DNA from: Hyposmocoma kahamanoa
Taxonomy: Eukaryota; Arthropoda; Insecta; Lepidoptera; Cosmopterigidae
NCBI RefSeq assembly: GCF_003589595.1
Contig: NW_020653713.1
Span: forward strand, 393,971 to 457,970
Direction of reading: 5' to 3'
DNA: 64,000 bases
How positions within the stretch are numbered: the first letter of the stretch is position 1; the number at the start of each line of letters is the position of its first letter. The position numbers and the translations under genes are program-made. Below are positions 34,811 to 46,899 of this stretch, piece by piece. Below the pieces are notes generated by a model that saw nothing but the letters and a program-made list of their open reading frames with translations, made no database searches and had not been told where the DNA came from.

Positions 34811-37800
34811 ATTGACACCAACAAATCTTAACAATGAATCACACGACTGCAATAAACGGTGAGTTTACGAAAAACCTCTTGAATTTATATTCTGAAAACT
34901 GAACCACCTAAACAAGCTAATACAATTTTATTTTTCAGAAATCTGTTCAACTTCCAAAAAGTCCATCTTTTCACCACTCTTCCCTCCGAATACACGACGA
35001 TCGACGAAGTTAACGAATTAGCCACCGAACTGAAACATTTCAATGCCAAGTCTGATGAAACTTTTGTGAAAGAGTATGTTGCTTTCAATATTTACAATTA
35101 TTGCTCTGTAATAAAAATCAATTTCAACATATTTTGTATGATTTTCGAATTGATAGTTGACACGTTAGGGCGAATATCGATTCGAAACTTTGGAGTACTC
35201 AATTAAGCATTTCCAGAGATCCCCCAGAGGAGCAGCCCGTACCGCCAGTGGAAATTCCTCAAAGCCCGGTCCCATCTTCGCCAGTTCGAGAAAAGAAATG
35301 GAAAGGTTTGAGGTTGCCTTGCTGCGATCCGTTCCTGCCTATAGACCCGCAGGGTAAGCTTGATATTAATCCACTCTATACAAAGAGAACACAGCTACTT
35401 AATGACATAGGTTTATTTCAATGTCTCTGCGACAATATAATAACCCTTGGGTGCCAATCAAGAGTCGAGACGGTGCGTCGAATCAATTACATATGTTGTC
35501 CATTTATGTCGATTCAAGCAAGCTATTCCGAACCTTATACATTGAAAGTAACTACCGTGTAACTACAGACAGTTACATAATGGTAATTCTATTTTCTATA
35601 TGCATAAGCTCAAGGACTTCCTAAACAAAAAACTGTCTTGATAAATTGTCATACACGCTGACATCGAGTAGCGAAAAATAATTCGTTTCGGTTGAAACAT
35701 AATGGTGGAGCAAATGTTGCTTGTCTTCATTCATTACATGAAATTATTTATAATTTAATTATTTTTATTTTTATTATTCAATTATAAAAATAATGTTGTT
35801 ATTAACGGTGACCTTATAAAAATACTCGTAAATGACGACGTCTAAAGACAACCTGTCGTATTTCTTTTTCATTTTCAAAAATATATATATTACGTATACA
35901 TGTATTCTACGAAACTACAGAAATTCTGTAGAAACTACAGATTTTAATTTTAAACTTAAGGAATTACTTACTACAAGAGCGTACTACACAATATCTGACA
36001 TTACTTTTAATTCCACAAACCCATCATAAATACTCGGTCGCTATTGTTATCATGTCTATGAATGAATAAATAAATACATTTGTAATTAAATAAAATATAA
36101 TAAGCATTGTACGTTATGACTAACATAATTATGTAATATATAGAATTATTTTACCCTATAGTGTTTAAGTTGTTGACATTTGAATAATTGTACTTTAATT
36201 TTAATTTATTTTTATTTTATTGACTAATTGTAAATATATTATATGTATTAAATATATTATATATTATATATATGTAAATATATATATTGTAAACATATCA
36301 TATATAAATATAACATTGTACACCCGACAGGGGTATGAACTGTTGTACTCAAATTACATGTAACATCATCTTTACCAGTTCAAACAATAAACGATTCTGA
36401 TTCTGATTCTGATTCTTATTGAGCAATAAACCACTTATATTAACATTTTCATTTTTCCAGGTCGTGGCTACATCAGCTGGCTTCTCCTAGTGACCTTCTG
36501 CTACGGCTACAACGCCTGGTGCATCGTCCTTCGGGCCACCTTTCCTTACCAGACCCCTGAGAATACTCCTCTGTGGATGACCATGGATTACTTCTGTGAC
36601 GTAGTGTACTTGATCGATGTAGCGCTGGTCAAGCCGAAGTTAATGTACCTGCATGAAGGATTCTGGGTCAACGACCCTGTGGAGACCAGACGAAATTACA
36701 AAAAGAAGTTGCAATATAAGGTACACTTAGGAAGAGTAACGAAGAATCTTCCCACAAAACGTCGTAACTATGTATTTCGTATTGGAAAACTTGTGAAATC
36801 GCGTTTTGAAAGTCATGCATTTTTCTTGTAGTCGTAATAAGCAAAGTTCTATTTGATCACAATGTTCTTTCTCAAGTGCTATGTTTCCCAAGTATCAACA
36901 TTTTAATTGCAATAAGTTTGTGTAATTGCATTTCAGTTCGACGTCATAGCTCTCCTGCCACTCGATCTGCTGTACTTATACTTCGGCACCAGTATGGTCA
37001 TACTTAGATTCCCACGTCTATTGAAGCTGCAGACCTTCTGGGAGTTCCATCAGGCTATGGACAGAGTGCTGTCATCACCTTACATCGTAAGTTTTTATCT
37101 AGATTTCATTTTCATCTAAAAATCTTAACTACTAATATTACAAATAAAATTTGGATCCTAATGTCATTGGACATAGGTCGTCTCCACCATACGCTATTGC
37201 AAAGTGCATTTTCCCTCGTTACCAGTTATGTAACTTGGAGCTTAACTGGATACGTTCCTTTCTTAGGCATTAAAGATATTCTTGTCTTCCTCTCAGGTGA
37301 GAGTGGGCAAGATGCTATTTTACATCTTCTACCTAATCCACCTGAACGCATGCGCATATTACGCGATGAGCGCGTACATCGGCCTCGGCTCCAACGGCTG
37401 GGTGTACGACAACCAAGGCAACGCTTACATACGATGCTTCTACTTCGCTACTAAGACCGCTACTTCTATTGGTGAGTCATCGATTTTGGCTCTCATGAAG
37501 TTTAAAACCCTTATTAAAATTTATCATCAAATCTTTGAATACTATCGGGATAATTACTAATTATAATTTTCCTTTCATATTTTGCAGGAAAAAATCCGAA
37601 GCCAGAGAAAACTGAAGAATACCTTTTCATGACGGCTGCCTGGCTGATGGGAGTGTTCGTGTTCGCTTTGCTCATTGGGCAAATCAGAGATATTATTGCC
37701 ACTGCTACTAGAGCTAGGGTAATTCATCGTATCAAACGGTACTCGTTGGAAATGCTTCGACGCTTGTGAGCAGCACTGCAACTTTTTAACCAACAGACTA

Positions 37801-40800
37801 TTTGCCCACGCCTAGCCTTGGATGCGACTTCAACTTTGATCATCGAGTTTCGGCAACTGGCAACCCACAACTAGCTGTTTATGACGTTTTTCATATAATT
37901 TCAAGAAACCGCGCGACGTAGTAACTTCAGTTGAGAGTTTCGGCAATCGACTACAGTTTCCGATTGCCGAAATCCGTGATTAAATAAATTCTTAATTGCC
38001 GTAACTAGAAACTTGCAAATTTGCACCGGTTGTCTCCAGTTGTCAGTTTCCGGTTGTCGGTTACAACCGCAACTCGTGAAGCACCTTTACTCTTTCCCCG
38101 TCCCCCGCAGCGTCAGTCTTGACCGTGGATTTCGAAAGTTTATTCAAAATTGCAGCAACCAGTAACTAGCCCTTTTAGTTGCTACAACCGGCAACCGTTA
38201 ATGGAAACTTGTAAAAAGTTGCCAGTTGCGTCAACTAAAGTTGCTCCATCTGCGGAGCGCCTAAAATATTGTCTGTTGTATTTCCTAGTCGGAATACCGC
38301 AACCAAGTGGACGGGTGCACCGAATACCTTCGCCGGCTCAACATGCCGAGCACACTACAACGACGCGTCACCGCCTGGTTTAATTACACTTGGAGTCAGC
38401 AGAGATGCTTTGGTTAGTTTTTTTTATAGGTTTTTGTTCTTTTACCTTCAACCTGTAAATAAGTGCTAGTTTTCCATATTAGTCATTTCGGAGTATAAAT
38501 AAGCACAGAAGTAATACACATAGAGTCGTGTCTTGATACTCGATAACTGTTAACTCGTTCATGGGCAGTAATGGCATTTACGGTAAATTAAATATCAGAG
38601 CATAGCAGGGTAGCCCGTTTCGCTATAAGGATCTGAAAAAACCTGCATAGCTGCTGCCTACTGCTTCTTCGTAGAAAAGTATCAAACTATCTGACCTGTA
38701 AAGGGCCCGAAACGTCGGTTTGTTTGAAAAAATAAATTTACGCGATTTAAATCCGGAAAAATAGTTTCATTTCCTATCTGACAAAATTAAAGACAATGAC
38801 AAAGATAAGGACATTTTTGTGTGTGCTCCGCGAACGGGTTAGCAAAAAAATGTAATTAGACGTAAAAATATAACTTTTTTTTTACCATTCCGGAATTTCA
38901 GAGGTCGGAATTTCAGTTCACTGTATGTGTATTATTACCTAAAGTTTAAGTAAATATACTCTGCCCGTTCCGCCTCTGACGATATCACGCGAGATTGTAC
39001 GGAGGTGACCGTGCAGGGAGCCAATTTTGTATTAAGCTAATTGCTCGTTCTGTACAGATGAAGCGAGAATTTTGGATTCACTGCCATACAATATGAAACG
39101 TGATGTTGCCCTTGCTGTGCATATTACCACGTTGAGTAAGGTAAGTACAATACAACATTATCTAATCTTTCCAAAGCGTGAGCAACGCAAATCCAATCTA
39201 GTCAGATTTCGGAAAACTCCAGCCGAATCCTATTTAAAAAATTAAGCCCGCGCTTGACAATTGCAGTTAGCGTTAGCATGAGCCGCAACTGTCGACAGGT
39301 GCAGCTGTTCAAAGACTGCTCAGACTCTCTCCTTCGAGACCTCGTCCTGCAGTTACGACCGGTCTCGTTCCTACCTGGTGACATCGTCGTGAGGAAGGGA
39401 GACGTCGGCCATCAGATGTACATAATCAAATCTGGTGAATGCTGTGTGAGTTACACTTCTATGTATGAAGTTAATCGAATAATTGAGCACGTAGCAAATA
39501 CTTGTTACATACATCCTACCAGAGAATATACATCTAAATATCTACTATCTATAGATTTCAATATATATGGCGCCTGTGACAGGTAATTTTATTGAAAAAT
39601 ATCGTTAATGGAGTAAAATGCTAATAGGTAATGTCCCACGATGAAAACGAGGTGCTGGCAACTTTAAAAGAAGGTTCGGTGTTTGGTGAAATAAGTCTTC
39701 TGGGCATCGACGGACTGCGACGGCGTACTGCTACAGTCAGGTAAGATCTTTCAAACGTACGTACAGTGTTACAAACAGTAATTGGTATTATTAATGTGAC
39801 TTTTAACTAACCTACTCGTATGTCGGAATCTGGAACCTGTAACTTGTGACAATCGTTCGGTGAATAACTGCAAGTTTTTTATGATACAAAATGACGGGAC
39901 GAGCAAGTCGTATGCTTGGTTGTAAGCGACACGTCTGTCCATGACAGTTGCAGTGTTGCTCAGAGCTTCAAATCACAAAGATTAGTGGAGCACTGCTACT
40001 GCGTCCGTCGCCTGAGACATAAGTTGATAAGCTCCGTGTGCTTGTAATTTTATTAGCTCCCTTGCCCTTCAAAATCGGAAGGCAGTGATGTTCACATTAG
40101 TTCTTGTCGCGGGAATAGGTAACGTGGCTGTACATTCCCTGGATTACTAACTCATTCATAAGGAGCTGTACTGCCCAAAAAAGTCTTAAAAGGTGTAACC
40201 GTTTATATTTAAGGGCGCCAAATAACACGTTACTTCGTAGGATGTTTGAGTCGTTGTTGTTGTCGTCATTAATATATTATCTAATGAAGTTGAGTCTCAA
40301 ATTCGTTTTCGGATATCTTTATCAACACCTAATATTATTTAATCGCTAGATAATTGGGAGATACTTTGTTTTTTTTTTCATAGAAATGGTCCTTCATTTT
40401 TATTTAAAGGCTTTTGTGGAAAAACACAATCGTTAAGTGCCACGTAATTAACGGTACTTTTGTAAACTTCATGTAGGTATGACATAAATTTAAAAGTCAG
40501 AACTTGTAATCGTTAATGAGAATGAAACATTTTAAGCGTAATTCAGTCAGTCTCAGTCACCGAGATCACGGAACTTGGAAAGGGCCCGGAACGTCGTTCG
40601 TTCGACGAAACAAATATACGCGATTCAGGTCTGAAAATGCGTAACAATCGCGAAAACCTAAGAACTCGATATTAATAAGAAGTTCGTTGTAGTTACGCGC
40701 GCCGCGGAGCCATGTCAGCGTCAAAATTGCTTGTCGTTTCAGATCGCGAGGATACTCGAGCCTGTTCGCACTGTCCCGAAGCGACCTGGACGCGGCGTTG

Positions 40801-40925
40801 AAACATCACAAGGAAGCCGCCCACATCTTGCGCCTGAGGGCCGACCAAATGATCAGGGAGAACGCGGCGAGGCAAGCGCAGCAGCGCTTCGCCGACCAGG
40901 AGGCCAGGAGGTCGGCGAAGCTCCT
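34811..40925 (+). CDS. Cyclic-nucleotide-gated ion channel, beta-like subunit (partial)
   Basis: Twelve exons splice in frame: 34811-34858, 34939-35073, 35217-35353, 36461-36720, 36937-37086, 37297-37471, 37588-37718, 38289-38412, 39058-39140, 39299-39445, 39628-39740 and 40743-40925. This gives about 562 aa of a membrane cation channel opened by cGMP or cAMP. The order is a Pro-rich N-terminal segment, S1-S2 ([20 protein letters not shown]...), S3-S4 ([26 protein letters not shown]), S5, pore (KTATSIGKNPKP), S6 ([19 protein letters not shown]), C-linker ([10 protein letters not shown]) and CNBD ([35 protein letters not shown]). The final helix is followed by a Gln/Ala/Arg-rich coil. The Thr in the RTATV loop favours cGMP. 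The selectivity filter has Lys where alpha subunits have Glu, hence beta-like. The first exon listed is internal (AG acceptor at 34809-34810), so the start lies upstream and was not found. The 3' end is lost in the N gap. Confidence 0.88.
35354..36460. repeat. CNG intron 3 with a retroelement 3' end
   Basis: The intron ends with an AT-rich block (36230-36310) followed by CAATAAACG and four copies of ATTCTG (about 36385-36415). This is the typical microsatellite-tailed 3' end of an insect non-LTR element in plus orientation, starting somewhere after about 35700. No RT motifs are left. Confidence 0.5.
37788..38230. repeat. Foldback/MITE-like insertion in CNG intron 7
   Basis: The block starts near GCAACTTTTTAACC and ends near AAAAAGTTGCCAGTTGC, so the ends are partly inverted. 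In the middle, TTTCGGCAATCG (37938-37949) pairs perfectly with CGATTGCCGAAA (37961-37972). GTTGC and GCAAC words recur throughout. There is no coding content. Confidence 0.45.
38690..38785 (+). repeat. Terminal fragment of Penelope-like element
   Basis: CTGTAAAGGGCCCGAAACGT, CGGTTTGTTTGAAAAAA, GCGATTTAAATCCGGAAAAA and TAGTTTCATTTCCTAT match the 3' end of the element at 45725-46622. It lies between the C-linker exons of the CNG gene. Confidence 0.7.
39888..40200 (+). repeat. 300-bp interspersed repeat, copy 5
   Basis: It contains GACGGGACGAGCAAGTCG, TAAGCGACACGTCTGTCC, GAGACATAAGTTGATAAG, CCCTTGCCCTTCAAAATCGG and CATAAGGAGCTGTACTGCC. It lies in the last visible CNG intron. Confidence 0.75.
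40565..40680 (+). repeat. Diverged Penelope-like terminal fragment
   Basis: GGAAAGGGCCCGGAACGTCG, ATACGCGATTCAGGTCTGAA and AACAATCGCGAAAACCTAAG align with the other Penelope-like ends but are more diverged. It ends about 60 bases before the CNG exon at 40743. Confidence 0.6.
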
Positions 40926-41325
40926 NNNNNNNNNNNNNNNNNNNNNNNNNNNNNNNNNNNNNNNNNNNNNNNNNNNNNNNNNNNNNNNNNNNNNNNNNNN
41001 NNNNNNNNNNNNNNNNNNNNNNNNNNNNNNNNNNNNNNNNNNNNNNNNNNNNNNNNNNNNNNNNNNNNNNNNNNNNNNNNNNNNNNNNNNNNNNNNNNNN
41101 NNNNNNNNNNNNNNNNNNNNNNNNNNNNNNNNNNNNNNNNNNNNNNNNNNNNNNNNNNNNNNNNNNNNNNNNNNNNNNNNNNNNNNNNNNNNNNNNNNNN
41201 NNNNNNNNNNNNNNNNNNNNNNNNNNNNNNNNNNNNNNNNNNNNNNNNNNNNNNNNNNNNNNNNNNNNNNNNNNNNNNNNNNNNNNNNNNNNNNNNNNNN
41301 NNNNNNNNNNNNNNNNNNNNNNNNN
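40926..41325. other. Assembly gap (400 N)
   Basis: A run of exactly 400 N interrupts the last visible CNG exon after the codons for RRSAKL. Its true length is unknown, so frames on the two sides cannot be joined. The sequence just after it (41326-41410) is GC-rich like the exon and may hold the end of the channel gene. Open frames that run through the N are artefacts. Confidence 0.98.
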
Positions 41326-41699
41326 CCTCGCTGAGACGCCCCCGACCGGAGCGCGGCTCATTTTCAACAAATTTCCATCTGTCTCACGACGCGCGTGACG
41401 ACGACTGATGCCAAACGTTAGACAGTAAAGAAGAGATTTTAGGAATAAGTAAAGAATCTTCAAATTTCTCTATAGGAACAGCTCAAATATTGTCGAGGCA
41501 ACATTCTAAGCGTCCGCAATGTTTATTTATTACCTACTTAACTGTCAAGGTGATTGCAATATTTTGCCATAGTATCCCTAATCCTCAAACAAAATCTAAT
41601 TACGTACGTAACTACCCTACTAGGTGCAGGTCTGTAGATATTTTAAGCTACGCGATATACGTTGGAAACTACAGACATATACACCCACCACACAGATAA

Positions 41700-42110
41700 A
41701 CAATTTCGAGTGCCAGGTCAGGTCGTTGAGGGACTGTTGTCCTGGCCCCGTGGCCCCTGGGTAGCCGACTCGGAGAAGTTCGCTGCCCAACATGAAGGGC
41801 CCCGAGATGGAAGACTCGTCTGTTGTTCGGCGAGCCTTACATTTGGAGTCGAGGGACCGTTGTATCTCCCTTCTGGGGAAGGAGATGCGCTGGGCGCGGC
41901 CAGCCACTGGTGGAGGCGCGGACGATCGATAGCGTACCCGTGCCTCTACTTGCAGCGGAATAGGGAAACACCCCGAGGATTTGGTGCAGTCGGGTTGCTC
42001 CCCTCGAGGTTTAACCCAATCCCGCATAACCCCGGCTCTGCCCCCGCAGGACCGGGGTATCTGTAAGCAGATTCCCTAGAATAATAAAAAAATGATAATA
42101 AAAATAAAAA
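41700..42110 (+). repeat. GC-rich insertion with A-rich tail, unclassified retro-sequence
   Basis: A compact GC-rich block (GGCCCCGTGGCCCCTGGGTA ... CCCCGCAGGACCGGGG) ends in AATAATAAAAAAATGATAAT and AAATAAAAAAAGG. A sharp jump in base composition plus an A-rich 3' end suggests a retroposed sequence or a SINE/LINE 5' region. It is open for 134 codons, but no protein family was recognised. Confidence 0.4.
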
Positions 42111-42934
42111 AAGGCCAGGTCAACCTGCCACTCAAATTTGTTTATTACTTTACGTTTTGTGTTCCCAAAGAAAGTTCTTCACTTAAATAACTTTTTTTTA
42201 AGTGAAATAATATATATGAAACTGTAAAGTATAATAATTACATATAAAGACAAATTTAATATCCTATAGGTATATAGAAATTGTGATAAACGTACCTACG
42301 TATAATGTTTGATAATAAATGTTTACGGCATATGCATTAAATGAAATGCTTTAAGATTGGGCTGTCTTTTTTCTGTAGAACTATATAGATCCCTATCATT
42401 GTCCGAATAGAGTTTATATTGTAAGGTAAAAACTCCATGAACGGAACATGAACGGAAACCGTCTTTCTCTATTATACCATATGTTGCGGAATGTCTTTAA
42501 AATGTCGTGTTTCTCCCTAATTCATTAATTATTGTTATGCCACCCACCGTCGCGTGCATCGAATAATACTTGAAACAAAACATATTTCCATGAAAACTTG
42601 CAAATGTGAACTCTTTGTCTTTAACGTAAGAAGAAAAGAAACGCTACAGAAACGTTGGCTAAATAGGATTTAGAAGAAAATTTTCAGTTAACATTGCAAA
42701 AATGACTCGTAAACTTGTTACTAAATTCGATTTTAGGTAGACAATAATGTGCGATGCGTTCAACCAACAGTAAAGTATAAAATAAAGACCGTTTAGGTTT
42801 AAAAACCTTTGTTTATTATGGCCCTTATAATCAATATATACCATTATAAATCAAAATATCTGGTATCTTCATGTTGTCGGATTTCAGCGTATAACAATAA
42901 AACACGTACCTAAACGTTGCTTGGTTATAACGGG
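42111..42934. other. Intergenic, no recognised gene
   Basis: AT-rich sequence with only short frames on both strands. Confidence 0.4.
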
Positions 42935-43380
42935 TGGCAGAGTTCAACGACCTAAGCGGGTTCTGCTCTGGCACCACAGTCCTACCTAGGATGAACTAGA
43001 TATTCTCCTGTCCCTGCAACCACGTATGGTACTTCGGCGTCGGGAGGTGAGCGGGCCTACAGCTCCGCCACCAAAGAAGAGAATTATTAGTAAACTTTAG
43101 ATTAGGTTTAACGGTGGCAACCGATTGCGCAACGGGAAGTGCGTGTGCCTGCACCTCCGGTACTTGTCTGGAAAATAGGAGGGTGCTGTACGTGCACCCG
43201 GGGCAGCTCACCCAAAGCACTAGCCTTTTGAGAACCGGTGGAAGTCTGTGCAAACGGGCTGATCTGGGGTTAGGACCTGACTGCGAGGGTACTTGCACAG
43301 GTTGTAATGCTCTTCTCGTATACTCTAAGAGCCGGTAGGGAGGGTCACTATAATCAAAACTTATATTGATAGAAATTAAT
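42935..43380 (+). repeat. Non-autonomous repeat ending CACTATAATCAAAACTTA, copy 1
   Basis: It contains TCGGGAGGTGAGCGGGCCTA, CAGCTCCGCCACC, AACGGTGGCAACCG, TGGAAAATAGGAGGGTGCTG and CCCGGGGCAGCTCACC, and ends GGAGGGTCACTATAATCAAA. The same blocks occur in order at 52620-53350 and 63325-63965. Confidence 0.75.
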
Positions 43381-45284
43381 GGGGCTGCCCTACTTGGTCT
43401 ACTGCAAAGATATCCTGCCATTTCCCGAATAGAAGGGTAGACAGAACCAATGTAATCACTGACATAGTATACTTAAAAACTTGTGTCCAATAATTGGCAG
43501 GCATTTGCGATAATAAATGTGTACTTTTCAAGGGGCCACGTTTATATAGCTACCACTTTCCACTATTATGAACAATCTGACTGTTTACCAGTTTCAATAT
43601 TAATCATTGAAAAACGTTTGTAGCACATTATCCTACGCTGTTAGATGCGAGGAAAACAATATAATTATAGTACCTGTAGTCAAGTGGAAACTTCAAAGTT
43701 TAAAGTGTCTCATAACTCACTGACTACGACCGACCGCCCGCCTACACCCAATACTGGAAATCACACGCGTGACTGCGCTGGTGAAATCAAGTTTCTGATT
43801 GTACCTAGATATCTTAAATAGGTGAATAAGTAATTCCTGACTTAGTTTATAACGAACTAATTAGTATATTTATATAACATAGAACATACCGCATCATTCT
43901 AGCACTCATGGACATTGTATAAAGGTTTTACTAAAGCTACCAAAATAAGAACACTTTTACATTTTTAGATTATTTTAAAGTGATGTTCCTCACGTGTGAG
44001 CGGATGGTTGTTCAATACTGTCTTCCATAGAAAGCTAAAGCTCATCGACCGATCACGAATACAAGAAGATACAAACCGACGAATAATTACTCAAACTGTC
44101 GACTAATTTCGAGGGAATAGCGTAATAAGCAACCCTGCGTGTCTTTTTTCATTTCGTGCCTTGCACAGCGTACAGTCACGGCACGAGAAGGCGTAATATA
44201 GCCAAAGCAAATAAAACTGTAATTGGGAACTGCCGCAGTTCGTTCGTTTACTATACTATACTTATATACTATGTAGAGTAAATATACTATACTATACGAA
44301 TAAAAAGGCTTAGTTTCAATAACTAGTATATATGTACACCTTTGCAACTGCCAGAAGGAGACTCCTTAAATGAACAATGCAAACGACCCTCCATTAGTCA
44401 CGGTTAAGCAACGGGTAAGTCGAAACCATTCCACTAGTTGCTCGGCAGTATGAAGCCAGCCCTCTTGCTGTGTTGTGCAATTTACCCAGTGTTCAACGAA
44501 ACCCTGTGTTTTTTTAAATGTTAAATGAAACGTAACTTATATTATATATTGTTGTTACCGCAAAACTTTAATGTGAATTAATTGTGACAAAAAGACGAAG
44601 TCGGTAAGTTCAGAGCACAAATGTACATTCTAAATATTTTAAAGAAAATAACACTTTTTTGTTTATTTACAGTTTTAATACAATGCTAAAGAATTATAGT
44701 CACGTTTTAATTTAGTATGATTGTTTCATTTATACTTGTCACATATTTTTAAGTTCATAAGTAACTTTGGCGCCCAACGTGGGTCCAAGACAAAATTAAA
44801 ACTGCTAATTCGAAATCATGACGTAGAACTTTTATTCCCCGTATGCAACAAGAAAATGACATCTCAAACAAAGCGAACTAAAAATGTGGATGATGTTTGT
44901 TTCTCTTTGTATGAAATGATTTAATCACACAAGTATCTAACATGTAAATCATAGTGTAATTTTACAATCTGACGCTCTGAATGCTAATTAAATCCACAAA
45001 ATAATAAATAACAATCGATGGCTGATTCTCTTTATATTTTAAATAACTTTAAACTTTTGGTGCCACATGTCGTAGATCTTCTTCTTAGCGTGTCGACTCT
45101 GGCGTTTATGTTTGTGAGGATGTTTACTTATATCATAGAAATGAAATAGATACAATAATAATATCATGTGAATTGTAAAAAAAACCAAAAATTGGAAACA
45201 CAGCCTTGCTCTATTATATGCATTATAATAAAGTCTTAATTTCCTTTATTAAACATTTATTTTTTTTATGAAATTAAATTAAAT
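43381..45284. other. Intergenic, no recognised gene
   Basis: AT-rich sequence. No frame over about 90 codons and no conserved motif was found. Confidence 0.4.
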
Positions 45285-45580
45285 GACGACCTCGGTGGCC
45301 CAGCGGTAACACTACGAGCACTAGATGCGGAGGTCCCAGGTTCGATTTCCGGTAAGGACAATTTGGGAAACGCACTTTTTTAAAACGGTCCGGATCTGGA
45401 TGTGCAGTGACTCGGAATGAATTCGTTGCTGTGAAACTCATATCCAGTCCAGGGATCTTCCTAATTTGAAACCATACCTGGTTTTGATTCCTGTAGTTGT
45501 AGGGCACTACCATTATTATTAGTATATCTATTTAGACTGTCGTCTCACTCAGATGATTTATTATTATTATTATTAAGGCC
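45285..45580 (+). repeat. tRNA-derived SINE with ATT tail
   Basis: It begins GACGACCTCGGTGGCCCAGC. It has A box TGGCCCAGCGGT and B box GGTTCGATTTCC, and a body with AATTCGTTGCTGTGAAACTC. It ends in a run of ATT repeats (about 45560-45576). It shares its head with the SINE at 8290. Confidence 0.7.
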
Positions 45581-45724
45581 TGTATTAACAAACAACTGGC
45601 TCCCAGTACTAGGCGAGTTCTTAAAAACGCAAACTGTAACTCAAGCTCTCCCGTATTAATAAATTACAATCATCGGCATCTTCGAGGATACCACTTCGCT
45701 GATCAAGACTAAGTTTCAAGATCA

Positions 45725-46622
45725 AGATTGAGTTCTTAGGTTTTCACGATTGTTACACATAGGAAATGAAACTATTTTTTTTATTTATATTTAAATCGAG
45801 GACCAACAGTCGAGCGAAGACGAGAAGAGGTGTTACAGATAAGATCGGAAGAGTCCTCAGGCATGCATCTATCAAGACCTATTTCAAGCCCCTGAGGAAG
45901 ATTTCTCAGTTCCTGAGACCCGTGAAATATAACATCCCCTTACAGGATGCAGGAGTTTACAAGCTTGACTGTGGATGCTATCTCTCTTATATTGGACAAA
46001 CAAAGCGAAGTATTTGTACCCGCGTCAAAGAACATATGTCAAACACCGTCACGTAAACAAGTCTGCAGTCTGCGAGCATGTCATGGATAAACCTACACAT
46101 TCAATGAAGTTTGACAAACCCCAGGTTCTTGCAAAAGAAGTCCGTTATCTACCCAGGATGCTGCGAGAGACCATTGAAATTAAAAAACATCCTAATTTCA
46201 ACAGGGAAGATGGTTTCTCCGTACCACCAGTTTGTGATCCAGTATTTCCTCTAATGAAAAATCCCAAACAGACATAAGACTGCAGTACTAATTAATATGT
46301 TTTAGTTTATTCTAATTTCTATAATTAATTAATAATAAATTGAACTTAATAAAAATTCATTCAATAAAATAATTTGTAAAACCTAATGTAGCGTAAATTG
46401 GAATGTTTCTTTGTAAAATTAAAAATAAGGTATTTATTTAATAACTATTGTAACTATATTGAAAAAATAGGGTGGTTTGCATCAATATTAGACATAACTG
46501 GTTGAAGACTGTACTACCTCAGTCAACCGTGACCATGGGGCCTGTAAAGGGCCCGAAACGTCGGTTTGTTTGAAAAAACAAATATACGCGATTTAAATCC
46601 GGAAAAATAGTTTCATTTCCTA
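45725..46622 (+). mobile_element. Truncated Penelope-like retroelement with GIY-YIG endonuclease
   Basis: Two overlapping plus-strand frames (45766-46056 and 45975-46277) carry a GIY-YIG endonuclease domain: VYKLDCGCYLSYIGQTKRS and TRVKEHM in the first, AVCEHVMDKPTHSM and NFNREDGF in the second. A one-base frameshift near 46050 breaks it. The RT is missing. The left border (TTCTTAGGTTTTCACGATTG, then TTACACATAGGAAATG) is the reverse complement of the family's terminal sequence, and the right end carries that sequence directly (46517-46622). This matches the odd terminal repeats known for Penelope-like elements. Confidence 0.75.
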
Positions 46623-46899
46623 AGACTAAGGATTTCAATGATCAGGGCTTTGAGGATAACGATATTGAACTGTAGCTCTAGTGGAAGTTTCAGCACGCCC
46701 GGAAAGTCGAGGTAAATAAAAATATGTTTTTAAACACGATTAAGTCCCGATTTTAAAACCAAATAAATAGAAATTTTGACTGGAAGTCTCAAATGATGAA
46801 TAACCGTTGCACGTCAGCGGTTGCGGACTTGCGTGACTTTTATTAATAAAGACAATTGGCGCATGAGACCTTTCAAATCAATTCAGAAGTACGGGCCTA

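Noticed and set aside
34834..34858. ATG as the CNG start codon
   Set aside because: The reading frame hits a stop in the next exon; the acceptor-derived frame is open throughout.
40693..41463. ORFs of 178-256 codons on both strands across the N gap
   Set aside because: The N run contributes false open codons; only 40743-40925 is supported as an exon.
45285..45370. Possible tRNA gene
   Set aside because: It is the promoter head of a SINE with a body and ATT tail; the same head recurs at 8290.
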